NCBI GenBank assembly: GCA_964498395.1
Contig: CAZCHE010000004.1
Coordinates: 418,419-482,418 of the forward strand
Length of the DNA stretch: 64,000 bases
Reading direction: 5' to 3'
From: Parapedobacter sp964498395
GTDB lineage: Bacteria; Bacteroidota; Bacteroidia; Sphingobacteriales; Sphingobacteriaceae
In this document: piece by piece, positions 18,608 to 26,979 of the stretch
Numbering within the stretch: position 1 is the stretch's first letter
How the letters are laid out: the number at the start of each line of letters is the position of its first letter
Position numbers and translations under genes: made by a program
Notes under the pieces: generated by a model
What the model was told of the DNA's origin: nothing
Seen by the model: the letters and a program-made list of their open reading frames with translations, nothing else
Databases searched by the model: none

Positions 18608-20350
18608 TCACCTTCTTTCCCCGATTTGCTGCCGCCACATGGCATAATATAAGCCCCCGGCCGCCACAAGTTCATCATGGGTGCCGGTTTCGGCGATTTT
18701 TCCTTTTTCCAATACGATGATCCGATCTGCGTGCATGATGGTGGATAGCCTGTGGGCGATTAATAAGGTGATTTGTTCCCGCTCACCCGATAGTGTCCTG
18801 ACGGTTTCGGTGATCGCTTCTTCGGTCAGTGAATCCAAGGCACTGGTGGCCTCATCGAAAATAAGGAGCCGTGGATTCCGTATCAATGCGCGGGCGATCG
18901 AAATGCGTTGCTTTTCACCTCCGGATAACTTAAGGCCACCCTCTCCCAGTAAGGTATAAATGCCTTTTTCACTGCGGGAGAGCAATTGCGTGCAACTGGC
19001 TTTATGCAATGCCGCGAGTAGCTCCGCCTCGGTGGCATCCGGCTTCACAAACAGCAGGTTGTCCTTGATGGTTCCGGCAAATAACTGGGTATCTTGGGTC
19101 ACGAAGCCGATTTGCCTGCGTATTTCATTGATCCGTATTTTATCGGAGGGAACGTCATTGTACATGATGCTACCCGTAACCGGTTGGTATAGGCCCACCA
19201 AGAGCTTGACCAAGGTGGATTTACCTGAACCAGATGGACCCACAAAAGCGACTGTGTCGCCCCGCTTTGCCGTAAATGAAATGTCATCGATCGCATTCTG
19301 GGAAGCGGTTTTGTGTCGAAAAACCACCCGGTCAAATGTTATTTTCTCCAGTGCTTCGATGGGGATGGGGTGTTCGGGCCGCTTTTCGATCGGTTTGTGC
19401 ATTAAATTGTCAAACAGTTGGATGGAAGCCTCTGCTTCCCGATACTGTACGATGATGTTGCCGATATCCTGCAGCGGCATGAAAATGGCCGTGGAGATGA
19501 ACTGCATGGCAATCAGTTCGCCGGGCGAAAGAACATCCCGGAAGATGAGCCAAAGTAATGTAAATAGGATGGACTGCCGCAGGAGGTTAAGCGTGGAGCC
19601 CTGCAGGAAAGATAGGAAACGTACGCGCCGTGTTTTCGTCATCTCCAAATCATAGATGGTTTGGGTATGCTGGCGCATACGGCGTATTTCCGGAAAGGTA
19701 AGTCCGAGGCTTTTCACCAACTCAATATTGCGCAGCGACTCCGTAATGATACCCGACATCTTGGTCGTCTCGCGGTTGATGCTGCGTTGCGTAGTTTTTA
19801 TTTTACGACTTAACATGCTCGTGATGGAACCGATGACCAAAAATCCGATCAGAAAGATGGGAATTAATGCCCAATGCTTCGTGACGGCATACCAGATTAG
19901 GAAACCAAAACCCACCAATGACGAAAACAAGATGTTGATGGCCGAACTGATGAAGCGTTCGGTATCGGTACGTACTTTCTGTAAGACGGCCAGGGTCTCG
20001 CCACTGCGCTGCTCCTCAAACTCCTGAAACGATAACCGCAACGTCTGCCGTAATCCCTCATTGAAAATCTGCATGCCAAACCGCTGCACAGCAAGCCGCA
20101 TCACATACTCCTGGAATGAACGGGCTAATCTGGCTAACAAGGCTATGCCAATCGCAACAAATAGCCAAAATAATACCCCTTTGATCAACTCCTCTTCACT
20201 GCGACCATCTCGATTATTGGCATAATCATCGATGATTTTACCGAAAATGATCGGATCGATCATCGAAAGCAACTGTGCCACACCGGCCAGCAGCAGCGCG
20301 ATGTAGATATACGTCCGTTGGGGCTTTAGGTACTTCCAAAGAATTTTCAC
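18608..20350 (-). CDS. MsbA-type ABC exporter (fused permease/ATPase)
   Basis: A 580-residue half-transporter. Residues about 15-310 form the six-helix ABC type-1 exporter domain and about 340-575 the ATPase, with Walker A GPSGSGKST, Q-loop QDTQLF, signature LSGGEKQ, Walker B LLIFDEATSALDS and the H-loop His in LLIAHRLSTI. It starts with GTG at 20350, directly after the stop of the LOG-family gene (2 bases between). Lipid or drug export is expected from the family; the substrate cannot be told. The four-gene minus-strand run (HAD-like, nuclease, LOG, exporter) may be a single transcription unit. Confidence 0.9.
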   Translation of the reverse strand: MKILWKYLKPQRTYIYIALLLAGVAQLLSMIDPIIFGKIIDDYANNRDGRSEEELIKGVLFWLFVAIGIALLARLARSFQEYVMRLAVQRFGMQIFNEGLRQTLRLSFQEFEEQRSGETLAVLQKVRTDTERFISSAINILFSSLVGFGFLIWYAVTKHWALIPIFLIGFLVIGSITSMLSRKIKTTQRSINRETTKMSGIITESLRNIELVKSLGLTFPEIRRMRQHTQTIYDLEMTKTRRVRFLSFLQGSTLNLLRQSILFTLLWLIFRDVLSPGELIAMQFISTAIFMPLQDIGNIIVQYREAEASIQLFDNLMHKPIEKRPEHPIPIEALEKITFDRVVFRHKTASQNAIDDISFTAKRGDTVAFVGPSGSGKSTLVKLLVGLYQPVTGSIMYNDVPSDKIRINEIRRQIGFVTQDTQLFAGTIKDNLLFVKPDATEAELLAALHKASCTQLLSRSEKGIYTLLGEGGLKLSGGEKQRISIARALIRNPRLLIFDEATSALDSLTEEAITETVRTLSGEREQITLLIAHRLSTIMHADRIIVLEKGKIAETGTHDELVAAGGLYYAMWRQQIGERR

Positions 20351-20352
20351 GC

Positions 20353-21096
20353 CTAAGCTCTTTTTAGTTTTCGTTCACCCAGCAACCAGCTCGTTTTGCG
20401 TGGCGGATCAAGCTTGATGTCAGGTGAAGCTTCCGCATATTTACGGATATGTGCGACCACTTCTTCCACTGAATCGGTGAAAAGAAGGAGATCCATGTCT
20501 TCCGGACTGATCGTTTCTTCTTCCATCATCCGCTCCACGTGGGCAATGATTTCACGATGAAAACCCACGCCCATGACCACAATGGGGAAGCGTTCGATCT
20601 TGCCGGTCTGTATGAGCGTAAGGGTCTCGAAAAACTCATCCAATGTGCCGAAACCGCCTGGCAATACCACGAAGGCAAAGGAGTATTTGCGGAGAAGCTC
20701 TTTACGGACAAAGAAATATTCCATGGTGACATAACGATCCAGGTATGGATTGTGGTCTTGCTCGTGCGGCAGTAGGATATTGCAGCCTACGGACAGCCCT
20801 CCGGCGTCCTTGGCGCCACGGTTGGCCGCTTCCATGATACCGGGGCCGCCCCCGGTCATGATGGCAAAGCCGAGTTTGGAGATTTCTGCCGATACCTCGC
20901 GGGCCAGTTCATAGTAAGGGTGATCTGCTTTAAAACGTGCCGAACCGAAGACGGTCACGCAGGGGCCAATAAAATGCAGGGCCCTGAATCCTTTGAAAAA
21001 TTGCATGACCACGCCCCCCACGTATTTAAGTTCTTTCCACCGGGCCCGGGCACCTTTCAGGAACTTCTTCTCTTCATTATGAAATCCGTTACTCAT
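20353..21096 (-). CDS. LOG-family TIGR00730 Rossmann protein (nucleoside 5'-monophosphate phosphoribohydrolase)
   Basis: A 247-residue cytosolic protein with the two LOG signatures: GGGPGIMEAANRGAKDAGG, and LPGGFGTLDEFFETLTLIQTGK, which is the PGGxGTxxE active-site motif. Proteins with this motif hydrolyse cytokinin riboside monophosphates or purine nucleotides; the old label lysine decarboxylase is wrong for the family. The gene is 9 bases from the ATP-cone/nuclease gene upstream and 2 bases from the ABC exporter downstream. Confidence 0.9.
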   Translation of the reverse strand: MSNGFHNEEKKFLKGARARWKELKYVGGVVMQFFKGFRALHFIGPCVTVFGSARFKADHPYYELAREVSAEISKLGFAIMTGGGPGIMEAANRGAKDAGGLSVGCNILLPHEQDHNPYLDRYVTMEYFFVRKELLRKYSFAFVVLPGGFGTLDEFFETLTLIQTGKIERFPIVVMGVGFHREIIAHVERMMEEETISPEDMDLLLFTDSVEEVVAHIRKYAEASPDIKLDPPRKTSWLLGERKLKRA

Positions 21097-21105
21097 AGCA
21101 TTCAG

Positions 21106-21939
21106 TTATTTATAATGGTTTACTAACGCGGTTGCTTCTTCGATGATCCGCCGTACTTTACGCGGAGCGCAATCCAACGCCTCTAGTAAGGTATGGTCAT
21201 GGAGGATGTCTTTTACCAGGATGCACCCGCGTTTTAAAAGGACTTCTTTTTCCGCCTTTGTGATGGTGGTTAGGCAGGTGATGGGATACAACCCCGTGTC
21301 ATCCACACGGCGCTTGATACTGCTTGCCTCGGGATAATCCCATGCGAGGAGATTGACACCATAATGTTGGGCAAACCGAATGGAATCAGTGGTCATATAG
21401 GCGTTGGTGACCAGCCATCCGGCAGTGAAACACATGCTTTTGCCAAAAAAAGTGAACGCTACATTTTCAAGATCCTTGACCCTCGACAGGAAGTACATGG
21501 GAGTGGTAACGCTTATTTTCGCATCTTCGGTATTGCGAAACTTACATTCTACCAATAATAGTTCATTGTCGTTTTGTGCAATGACATCGATTTCGTGGCT
21601 GATGGAATGACCGATAAGTATTTGTCCGGTCAGGGTGCGGTAATGTACGTGCTCGAAAAGTTTAGCTACCCATTGCTCGAAATGATACCCTGCTGGCCCC
21701 AGGTCTTTAAGGGCTCGTTTGAGGCTGTAACGGGCGGCAAATGAATCAGATTGCTTTTTCAGTAATCGGAAAGCGATCTTATATAGGTCACGGGTGGGGA
21801 TTCCTTCATATAGGAAAGGCTTCATGGATGTCCATACGTCGTCGACGACATCGGGCGAGGCTCCGGATTTTGATAAAGAACCTTTTAAACGGTTTACATC
21901 AAATTCGACCAGTTCACCTGAATATTTTTTTACCTGCAT
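21106..21939 (-). CDS. ATP-cone domain fused to PD-(D/E)XK (Mrr-like) nuclease
   Basis: A 277-residue protein starting at MQVKKYSGELVEFD, which is the natural beginning of an ATP-cone; an earlier ATG at 21972 would add 11 residues. Residues 1-90 are the ATP-cone, the nucleotide-sensing module best known from ribonucleotide reductase and NrdR. Residues about 85-200 carry a restriction-endonuclease fold with E88, D118 (SHEIDVIAQND) and E131-C-K133 (LLLVECKFRN), a complete catalytic set. A C-terminal helical part (LKRGCILVKDILHD) may be a helix-hairpin. It is probably a nucleotide-regulated DNA endonuclease, cytosolic. No methyltransferase is adjacent, so classical restriction is unlikely. Confidence 0.78.
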   Translation of the reverse strand: MQVKKYSGELVEFDVNRLKGSLSKSGASPDVVDDVWTSMKPFLYEGIPTRDLYKIAFRLLKKQSDSFAARYSLKRALKDLGPAGYHFEQWVAKLFEHVHYRTLTGQILIGHSISHEIDVIAQNDNELLLVECKFRNTEDAKISVTTPMYFLSRVKDLENVAFTFFGKSMCFTAGWLVTNAYMTTDSIRFAQHYGVNLLAWDYPEASSIKRRVDDTGLYPITCLTTITKAEKEVLLKRGCILVKDILHDHTLLEALDCAPRKVRRIIEEATALVNHYK

Positions 21940-22013
21940 ACGGCGAGTGTGTTTCGATACGCCAATATGCATATTTTTTTAGGGAAGCCAATGGAAAATT
22001 GATTTTTATTGGG

Positions 22014-22751
22014 TTAGTATACGCTGTTAGCGATAGTGGGTTGTGTTTGCCAGTTTTCCAATAACAGGGGTAGCTGGCTGAAATCCCCGATCTCAGCATC
22101 GGATATTTCCAACTCGTCAATACCCCATTCTTCCCAACCCATTACATTCAGCCAAACTGTTTTGCACCCGACAGCCTTAGAAGGGAGGATATCCCTATTG
22201 TACGAATCACCTACAGCAACGCATTCCTCCGGTGCATAGCCTAGCTTGCTGACACCTCTTTCGTAGATTTCCGTATTGAAATGCATAGAGGAGTGGTTGG
22301 ATTCCACGACGTCAGCAAAATATTGCTTGATGCCAAATTCTGCAAGTACCGCATTGAGATTGCCATAGAAATTGGAAACCAAAACGATGGGAAACGCATT
22401 GGATAAACTTTCCAAAATACGCTTGGTTCCACTAAGTGTGCGATGCGCAAGGTTATTGCATTCTTGGGCGATGGTTTGCACGACACTGTAGTCCAAGTCA
22501 TACCCTTGCCCAGCCAGATAGTTGAATTGCTCCGTAATTTTATGGGTAAGCACATCCAGGAAAACATGGGAAGGCTTGATGATTTCATCTGTGGCTAATA
22601 CATCTTCGGAATACGCATAGGCCCTGTTAAACAAAGCCTTGTCCAAACCGGTGATATGCTTCTGGAATTTGTGCCACAGAATGGCCCCCCAATGCTGCCC
22701 ATTCGTATCGATGGTGCCTTCATAATTTAATAAGATTCCTTTTGCTTGCAT
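22014..22751 (-). CDS. HAD-superfamily hydrolase-like protein with degenerate catalytic motifs
   Basis: A 245-residue HAD-like protein starting at the ATG at 22751 (the longer frame begins at TTG). The overall plan is HAD_2/phosphoglycolate-phosphatase-like, with a helical cap (about 20-115). Motif I, normally DxDGT, reads N9-Y-E11-G-T, so both catalytic aspartates are replaced. Motif II is intact in form (VLVSNFYGN). The motif III KPD region reads HFN, lacking the Lys. Motif IV GDSYNRDI is kept. It probably no longer catalyses phosphoryl transfer and may bind a phosphorylated ligand or a partner. A TACATTTG box lies upstream at 22808-22815. Confidence 0.8.
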   Translation of the reverse strand: MQAKGILLNYEGTIDTNGQHWGAILWHKFQKHITGLDKALFNRAYAYSEDVLATDEIIKPSHVFLDVLTHKITEQFNYLAGQGYDLDYSVVQTIAQECNNLAHRTLSGTKRILESLSNAFPIVLVSNFYGNLNAVLAEFGIKQYFADVVESNHSSMHFNTEIYERGVSKLGYAPEECVAVGDSYNRDILPSKAVGCKTVWLNVMGWEEWGIDELEISDAEIGDFSQLPLLLENWQTQPTIANSVY

Positions 22752-22807
22752 GATTGCCAACTGATTAAACTTTAAAACAGACTGTTTGACTATTTAATTT
22801 GATTGGT

Positions 22808-22815
22808 CAAATGTA
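22808..22815 (-). promoter_or_regulatory. Candidate -7 box (TACATTTG) before the HAD-like gene
   Basis: The minus strand reads TACATTTG, a full TAnnTTTG match, 56 bases before the ATG at 22751. The -33 element is not clear. It also lies downstream of the efflux operon's last gene (stop at 22915), consistent with a new transcription unit starting here. Confidence 0.4.
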
Positions 22816-22914
22816 AAGAATAGTTTCCTTGCTTGACTGCCTTCTTATCGTTAGACGAGAATAATGACCAATAAATTACAATTCGTTGAAAATTAATATA
22901 AATCGTGTTGTATA

Positions 22915-24033
22915 CTAACTTGTCTTGCGGTAGTTCCATATTGCCCATCCATTGAGTACGATCGCAAACACGAGTAGCGTAGCCATGTGCGAAAGGATGT
23001 CGGCCCAACCGCTCCCCTTGAGGATAATCATGCGCATCACTTCGATCAGGTAACTGACCGGGTTGAATGCGGAAACCACTTTTGCCCAGCCGGGCATGCT
23101 GTCGATCGAGGTGAATAAACCACCCATTAAGATGAATACCATCATAAAGAAAAACATGATAAACATGGCCTGCTGCTGGGTTTCGGTATAGGTGGATACC
23201 AATAGCCCAAAGCCCAGTACGGCAAAAAGAAAAATCCATACAAATCCATACATGGCCAGGATGTTGCCTTGGGGGAAAATGCCGTAAATACACCACGATA
23301 CCAATAATCCCAAGGTGAAAACGACATTGCCCAATATCCAAAAGGGAATGAGTTTTCCTAAAATAAAATGGTGTTTTTTGATGGGGGTTACGTTGATTTG
23401 CTCAATGGTACCGATTTCCTTTTCCTTGACGATATTCAGGGCGGAGAGGAACCCCCCTATCATGGTCACGAGGATGGCTAAAATACCGGGAACCATGAAA
23501 AATTGGTAGTTGAGTAGCGGATTGAACCGATTGGACGGAACGACTTCTATGCTCGGCGACAGTTGAAACCGGGTAGGCGCTAACCATTCCATACGGATAT
23601 CCTGATTGTAATCGCGAATAATCTGGGATAGATAACCACTGCCTAAACCGGCCTTGATGCCATTGATGGCATTGACGCCAATGAACAGGTGTTGGTTATT
23701 CTCACGGATGAGATTGCGTTCAAAACCTGCGGGTATTTCCAGCACGAGATCGGCCTTGTCCTGTTCGATGAATCGGTAGGCTTCTTTCATGGAGGTGTGG
23801 TATCCCTGTAATTTGAAATAGCCCGATGAGGTGATTTTCGATACCAATTGCAGCGAATAAGGCGAGTGATCGTGGTCTACCGCAGCAAGGTTGATGTTTT
23901 TGACCTCATAGTCCGCAGCTAGGGGCAGTATGATGAGTTGCATGACTGGCATGACCATGATCAGTGCCAATATCGCCTTATTGCGGAAAATTTGCTTGAA
24001 CTCCTTTTGGAGTAGAAATTTTATTGTTCTCAT
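22915..24033 (-). CDS. ABC-2 type permease (YbhR-like), efflux operon
   Basis: A 372-residue ABC-2 permease with one N-terminal transmembrane helix (FRNKAILALIMVMPVMQLIILPLAADYEV), a large extracytoplasmic domain (about 40-175) and five C-terminal membrane helices, including the conserved KEKEIGTIEQINVTPIKKHHFILGKLIPF loop. It should form the membrane channel with the second permease encoded 181 bases upstream, powered by the two ATPases of the operon. It is last in the TetR-TolC-HlyD-ATPase-ATPase-permease-permease series, the YbhGFSR-type arrangement. Substrate unknown; in other bacteria such pumps export drugs or lipids. Confidence 0.88.
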   Translation of the reverse strand: MRTIKFLLQKEFKQIFRNKAILALIMVMPVMQLIILPLAADYEVKNINLAAVDHDHSPYSLQLVSKITSSGYFKLQGYHTSMKEAYRFIEQDKADLVLEIPAGFERNLIRENNQHLFIGVNAINGIKAGLGSGYLSQIIRDYNQDIRMEWLAPTRFQLSPSIEVVPSNRFNPLLNYQFFMVPGILAILVTMIGGFLSALNIVKEKEIGTIEQINVTPIKKHHFILGKLIPFWILGNVVFTLGLLVSWCIYGIFPQGNILAMYGFVWIFLFAVLGFGLLVSTYTETQQQAMFIMFFFMMVFILMGGLFTSIDSMPGWAKVVSAFNPVSYLIEVMRMIILKGSGWADILSHMATLLVFAIVLNGWAIWNYRKTS

Positions 24034-24055
24034 TTTCTATCTTAAATTGAACGCT

Positions 24056-24196
24056 GATGACACGGATTTGGCGGATTGATGCGGATTTCAATTGCCCAAT
24101 GACTGTCTACTTGCATTCATTGGCAATATTAAAACGGCACACAATGCACACCAACCAAAAAATAAATCAGTGAGCATCCGCCAAATCCGTGTCATC
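24056..24196. repeat. 141-bp intergenic element bounded by 21-bp perfect inverted repeats
   Basis: Between the two permease genes, 24056-24076 and 24176-24196 are perfect reverse complements over 21 bases (the arm contains ACACGGATTTGGCGGAT). Further partial matches (GAAC) lie outside the arms. The 99-base interior is A+T-rich with no ORF. It may be a palindromic intergenic repeat or a decayed MITE-like unit, or it could form a long-loop hairpin in the operon mRNA that tunes expression of the last gene. Confidence 0.7.
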
Positions 24197-24213
24197 CGTG
24201 TTCCATACTCTAA

Positions 24214-25320
24214 TCACTCCAATCGTATCTTAAAACTTCGCAAGCTGACCACGAAGAAAAACAACATAATACCGAATAGAATCAATGTTTCTTTCCAAAT
24301 CCCCTCGATGCCGACCCCTTTGATCATGATGGATTTGACGATAATATAAAACCATTTGGCTGGCACGACATTAGAGATGACCTGCAAGAATAGAGGCATA
24401 TTCTCAATGGGAAACATGAATCCGCTGAACATAACCGTTGGCAATAGCATTCCCATCAGTGAGATGAGCATAGCGACCTGTTGGGATTGGGTTTTGATGG
24501 AAATGAAGATCCCCAAGGTGAGACATGTGATGATAAACAGGGTGCTCTCGGCAATGAGCAGCAGCCAACTGCCAGCGATGGGGAGCTTTAATACAAACAC
24601 ACTCATCAATAAAATGGATAATACATTGATCAGTGACAGGAATAAATAAGGGATCGCTTTTGATAAAATGACCCATGTCGGTTTCAGGGGCGACACCAGT
24701 AGGATCTCCATGGTACCCGTTTCTTTTTCCCGGACGATGGAGATGGCAGTCATCATGACGGAAACCAGCATCAGTACCAATGCCATGACGCCGGGTACAA
24801 AGTTGGGTGCGCCTTTCAACTGCGGATTGTAATGCATCCGAATTTGCGGGGTAATTTGATAGGGCATGATCAGATCTTCATTGAGCGCGGTTTGGTAATC
24901 CTGGATGATGGACGATACATAGTTGGTCAAAGTAGTGGCATTATTCGGGTCGGATGCATCAGCGATGACCTGTATTTGGGCATGGTTCTGCCGTAGTAAA
25001 TCGTTTTGGAAATGGCTGGGAAATACAATGGCTAGTTTGATTTTCCCTTCCTTAAAAGCTGCCTCCATGCGATCCCGGTCTATGATGTCTTCGCGTACTT
25101 CGAAATATTGGCTGGCGGATATCCGTTCGATTAGCTGTCGTGAAGCCTCATCCCGAGCGTGATCCACTACTACGATACGCGCATTTTTTACCTCATTGGT
25201 GAGGGCGAATCCGAAGATGAGGATTTGGGCCAGCGGCATACCGAACAGGATAAGCAGTGTTCTACGGTCACGCAATACATGGTAGAATTCCTTTTGTACA
25301 AATGTGATGAATTGCTTCAT
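24214..25320 (-). CDS. ABC-2 type permease (YbhS-like), efflux operon
   Basis: A 368-residue ABC-2 permease, paralogous to the downstream one: N-terminal helix (RRTLLILFGMPLAQILIFGFALTNEV), extracytoplasmic domain with NNATTLTNYVSSIIQDYQTAL, the loop REKETGTMEILLVSPLKPTWVILSKAIPY, and five C-terminal helices. It begins one base after the stop of the ATPase gene, so it is translationally linked. With its paralogue it presumably forms a heterodimeric channel. Confidence 0.88.
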   Translation of the reverse strand: MKQFITFVQKEFYHVLRDRRTLLILFGMPLAQILIFGFALTNEVKNARIVVVDHARDEASRQLIERISASQYFEVREDIIDRDRMEAAFKEGKIKLAIVFPSHFQNDLLRQNHAQIQVIADASDPNNATTLTNYVSSIIQDYQTALNEDLIMPYQITPQIRMHYNPQLKGAPNFVPGVMALVLMLVSVMMTAISIVREKETGTMEILLVSPLKPTWVILSKAIPYLFLSLINVLSILLMSVFVLKLPIAGSWLLLIAESTLFIITCLTLGIFISIKTQSQQVAMLISLMGMLLPTVMFSGFMFPIENMPLFLQVISNVVPAKWFYIIVKSIMIKGVGIEGIWKETLILFGIMLFFFVVSLRSFKIRLE

Positions 25321-25321
25321 G

Positions 25322-26062
25322 TTAATCTCCTCGTTTAGCTCCGCGAGCCAATTGGTAGAAAACCCCGTCCATGGATGGCTCGTTTAATTGCGTTTTCAGT
25401 TCTTTCGGTGTTCCCAAAGCTTCGATTTTACCATCGACCATGATGGAGATTCGATTACAATATTCCGCTTCATCCATGTAATGTGTGGTCACAAATATGG
25501 TAATGCCGTTGCTGGCTGCTTCGTAAATCAATGCCCAGAACTGCCGGCGGGTCACGGGATCTACTCCACCCGTAGGTTCATCCAGGAAAACGATCCGTGG
25601 TTCATGCAATACAGACACCGAAAATGCCAACTTCTGTTTCCAACCTAGCGGTAGGCCACCAACCAATTTTTTCGCTTCTGCCTGCAAGCCGAGCCGTTCG
25701 ATCAGCTCCTCGCTTTTTATTTTGAGCCGCCGATTGTCCAATCCATATATCCCTCCGAAAAAGCGGATGTTTTCCAAAACGGTGAGGTCTTCATAGAGGG
25801 AAAATTTTTGGCTCATATAGCCAATGTTCCTTTTAATGTGTTCGGTTTGCTTGTACACATCAAAGCCTGCCACGGTAGCCTCACCGGATGAGGGAGCAGA
25901 CAGCCCGCAAAGCATACGCATGGCCGTGGTTTTGCCGGCCCCGTTAGCGCCAAGGAAGCCGAATATCTCCCCTTTGTATACCTCGAAGGTAATTTCATTG
26001 GTAGCGATGAAGTTGCCGAACCGCTTGGTCAGTTTTTCAGTTTTGATGACAGTCTCTCTCAT
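25322..26062 (-). CDS. ABC transporter ATP-binding protein, efflux operon (second ATPase)
   Basis: A 246-residue ABC ATPase with Walker A GANGAGKTT, Q-loop in YMSQKFSLYEDLTV, an altered signature (KLVGGLPLGWKQKLAFSVS, where LSGG reads VGGL), Walker B RIVFLDEPTGGVDP and the H-loop His in FVTTHYMDEAEYC. It overlaps the preceding ATPase gene by 4 bases (ATGA). The non-canonical signature matches the N-terminal/C-terminal asymmetry seen in fused YbhF proteins, where one site is degenerate; here the halves are separate genes. Confidence 0.88.
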   Translation of the reverse strand: MRETVIKTEKLTKRFGNFIATNEITFEVYKGEIFGFLGANGAGKTTAMRMLCGLSAPSSGEATVAGFDVYKQTEHIKRNIGYMSQKFSLYEDLTVLENIRFFGGIYGLDNRRLKIKSEELIERLGLQAEAKKLVGGLPLGWKQKLAFSVSVLHEPRIVFLDEPTGGVDPVTRRQFWALIYEAASNGITIFVTTHYMDEAEYCNRISIMVDGKIEALGTPKELKTQLNEPSMDGVFYQLARGAKRGD

Positions 26063-26979
26063 GGTTCATTCGTTAAGCGTTTGATAAAACAGTCTTCAAT
26101 GGTAGGCGTTTGGGGTTTCACGACAATATCCTCAAAGCCGTTGGCAACTAGAAAGTGGGTAAGGTCTTCGACAAGGTTATCTTCACCACTGACCGGTTTA
26201 TCCACATGGATGTACTCACCAAAAATATAGCTGTTAAGGGGAGGTGTATAGTGAGGTAATACGTGGATAAGCCGTGGCATATCGGTGGCTTTGACCGCAT
26301 ACAATGGGTTGGGATAATCCTGTATGATCGCTTGGGGGGTGTCAATGGATAGGATTTTCCCGCCTTGGATTAAGGCGATGCGGTCGCAGCGTGTGGCCTC
26401 ATCCATATAAGGAGTAGATACGAGGATGGTGATGCCCTGTTGTTTCAGCCGGTTAAGCATCTCCCAAAATTCCCGGCGTGACACGGGATCGACTCCAGTG
26501 GTAGGCTCGTCGAGGAAAAGGACAGTAGGCTTGTGGATGAGCGCACAGCACAAGGCCAGTTTTTGTTTCATCCCGCCGGACAGCTTCCCCGCCCTGCGTT
26601 TCTTGAATGGGGCGATTTGCACATAGATGTCTTCGATGAGGGGGTAATTTTCGGCAACGGTGGTGTTAAATATGGTGGCGAAGAAGTGCAGGTTTTCTTC
26701 GATGGTCAGGTCTTGGTACAAGGAAAACTTACCCGGCATATAACCCACGCTGCTGCGGATTTGCCGATAATCCTTGACGATGTCATAACCCGCCACTTCG
26801 GCTGCGCCGCTGTCGGGCAGGAGGAGGGTGGTGAGCATCCGGAAGATGCTGCTCTTGCCCGCGCCATCCGGCCCGATGAGACCGAATAATTCCCCTTTTT
26901 TTACAGAAAAGGAGACGTCGTCAACAGCCTTTACAGCCCCGTTGCCATACGTTTTGGTGATGTTGGTTAATGTGACCAT
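26059..26979 (-). CDS. ABC transporter ATP-binding protein, efflux operon (first ATPase)
   Basis: A 306-residue ABC ATPase with Walker A GPDGAGKSS, Q-loop YMPGKFSLYQDLTI (the usual Gln replaced by Gly in MPGKF), signature LSGGMKQKLALCCALI, Walker B VLFLDEPTTGVDP and, where the H-loop His is expected, LVSTPYMDEATRC, which has Pro instead of His. So this half lacks the Q-loop Gln and H-loop His but keeps the LSGG signature, the reverse of its partner. The C-terminal extension (about 225-306) is an ABC-2-associated regulatory domain. It overlaps hlyD by 13 bases. Confidence 0.88.
   Translation of the reverse strand: MVTLTNITKTYGNGAVKAVDDVSFSVKKGELFGLIGPDGAGKSSIFRMLTTLLLPDSGAAEVAGYDIVKDYRQIRSSVGYMPGKFSLYQDLTIEENLHFFATIFNTTVAENYPLIEDIYVQIAPFKKRRAGKLSGGMKQKLALCCALIHKPTVLFLDEPTTGVDPVSRREFWEMLNRLKQQGITILVSTPYMDEATRCDRIALIQGGKILSIDTPQAIIQDYPNPLYAVKATDMPRLIHVLPHYTPPLNSYIFGEYIHVDKPVSGEDNLVEDLTHFLVANGFEDIVVKPQTPTIEDCFIKRLTNEP

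Noticed and set aside
18960..19655. A 231-codon plus-strand frame antisense to the ABC exporter
   Set aside because: The minus strand encodes a textbook ABC exporter through this region; the antisense translation is Ser/Arg/Met-rich noise.
20353..21096. Lysine decarboxylase annotation
   Set aside because: The PGGxGTxxE motif defines LOG-type phosphoribohydrolases; decarboxylase function is an old misannotation for this family.
22790..23341. A 183-codon minus-strand frame overlapping the last ABC-2 permease
   Set aside because: It is an out-of-frame reading of the permease C-terminus; the permease frame has the conserved loops and helices.
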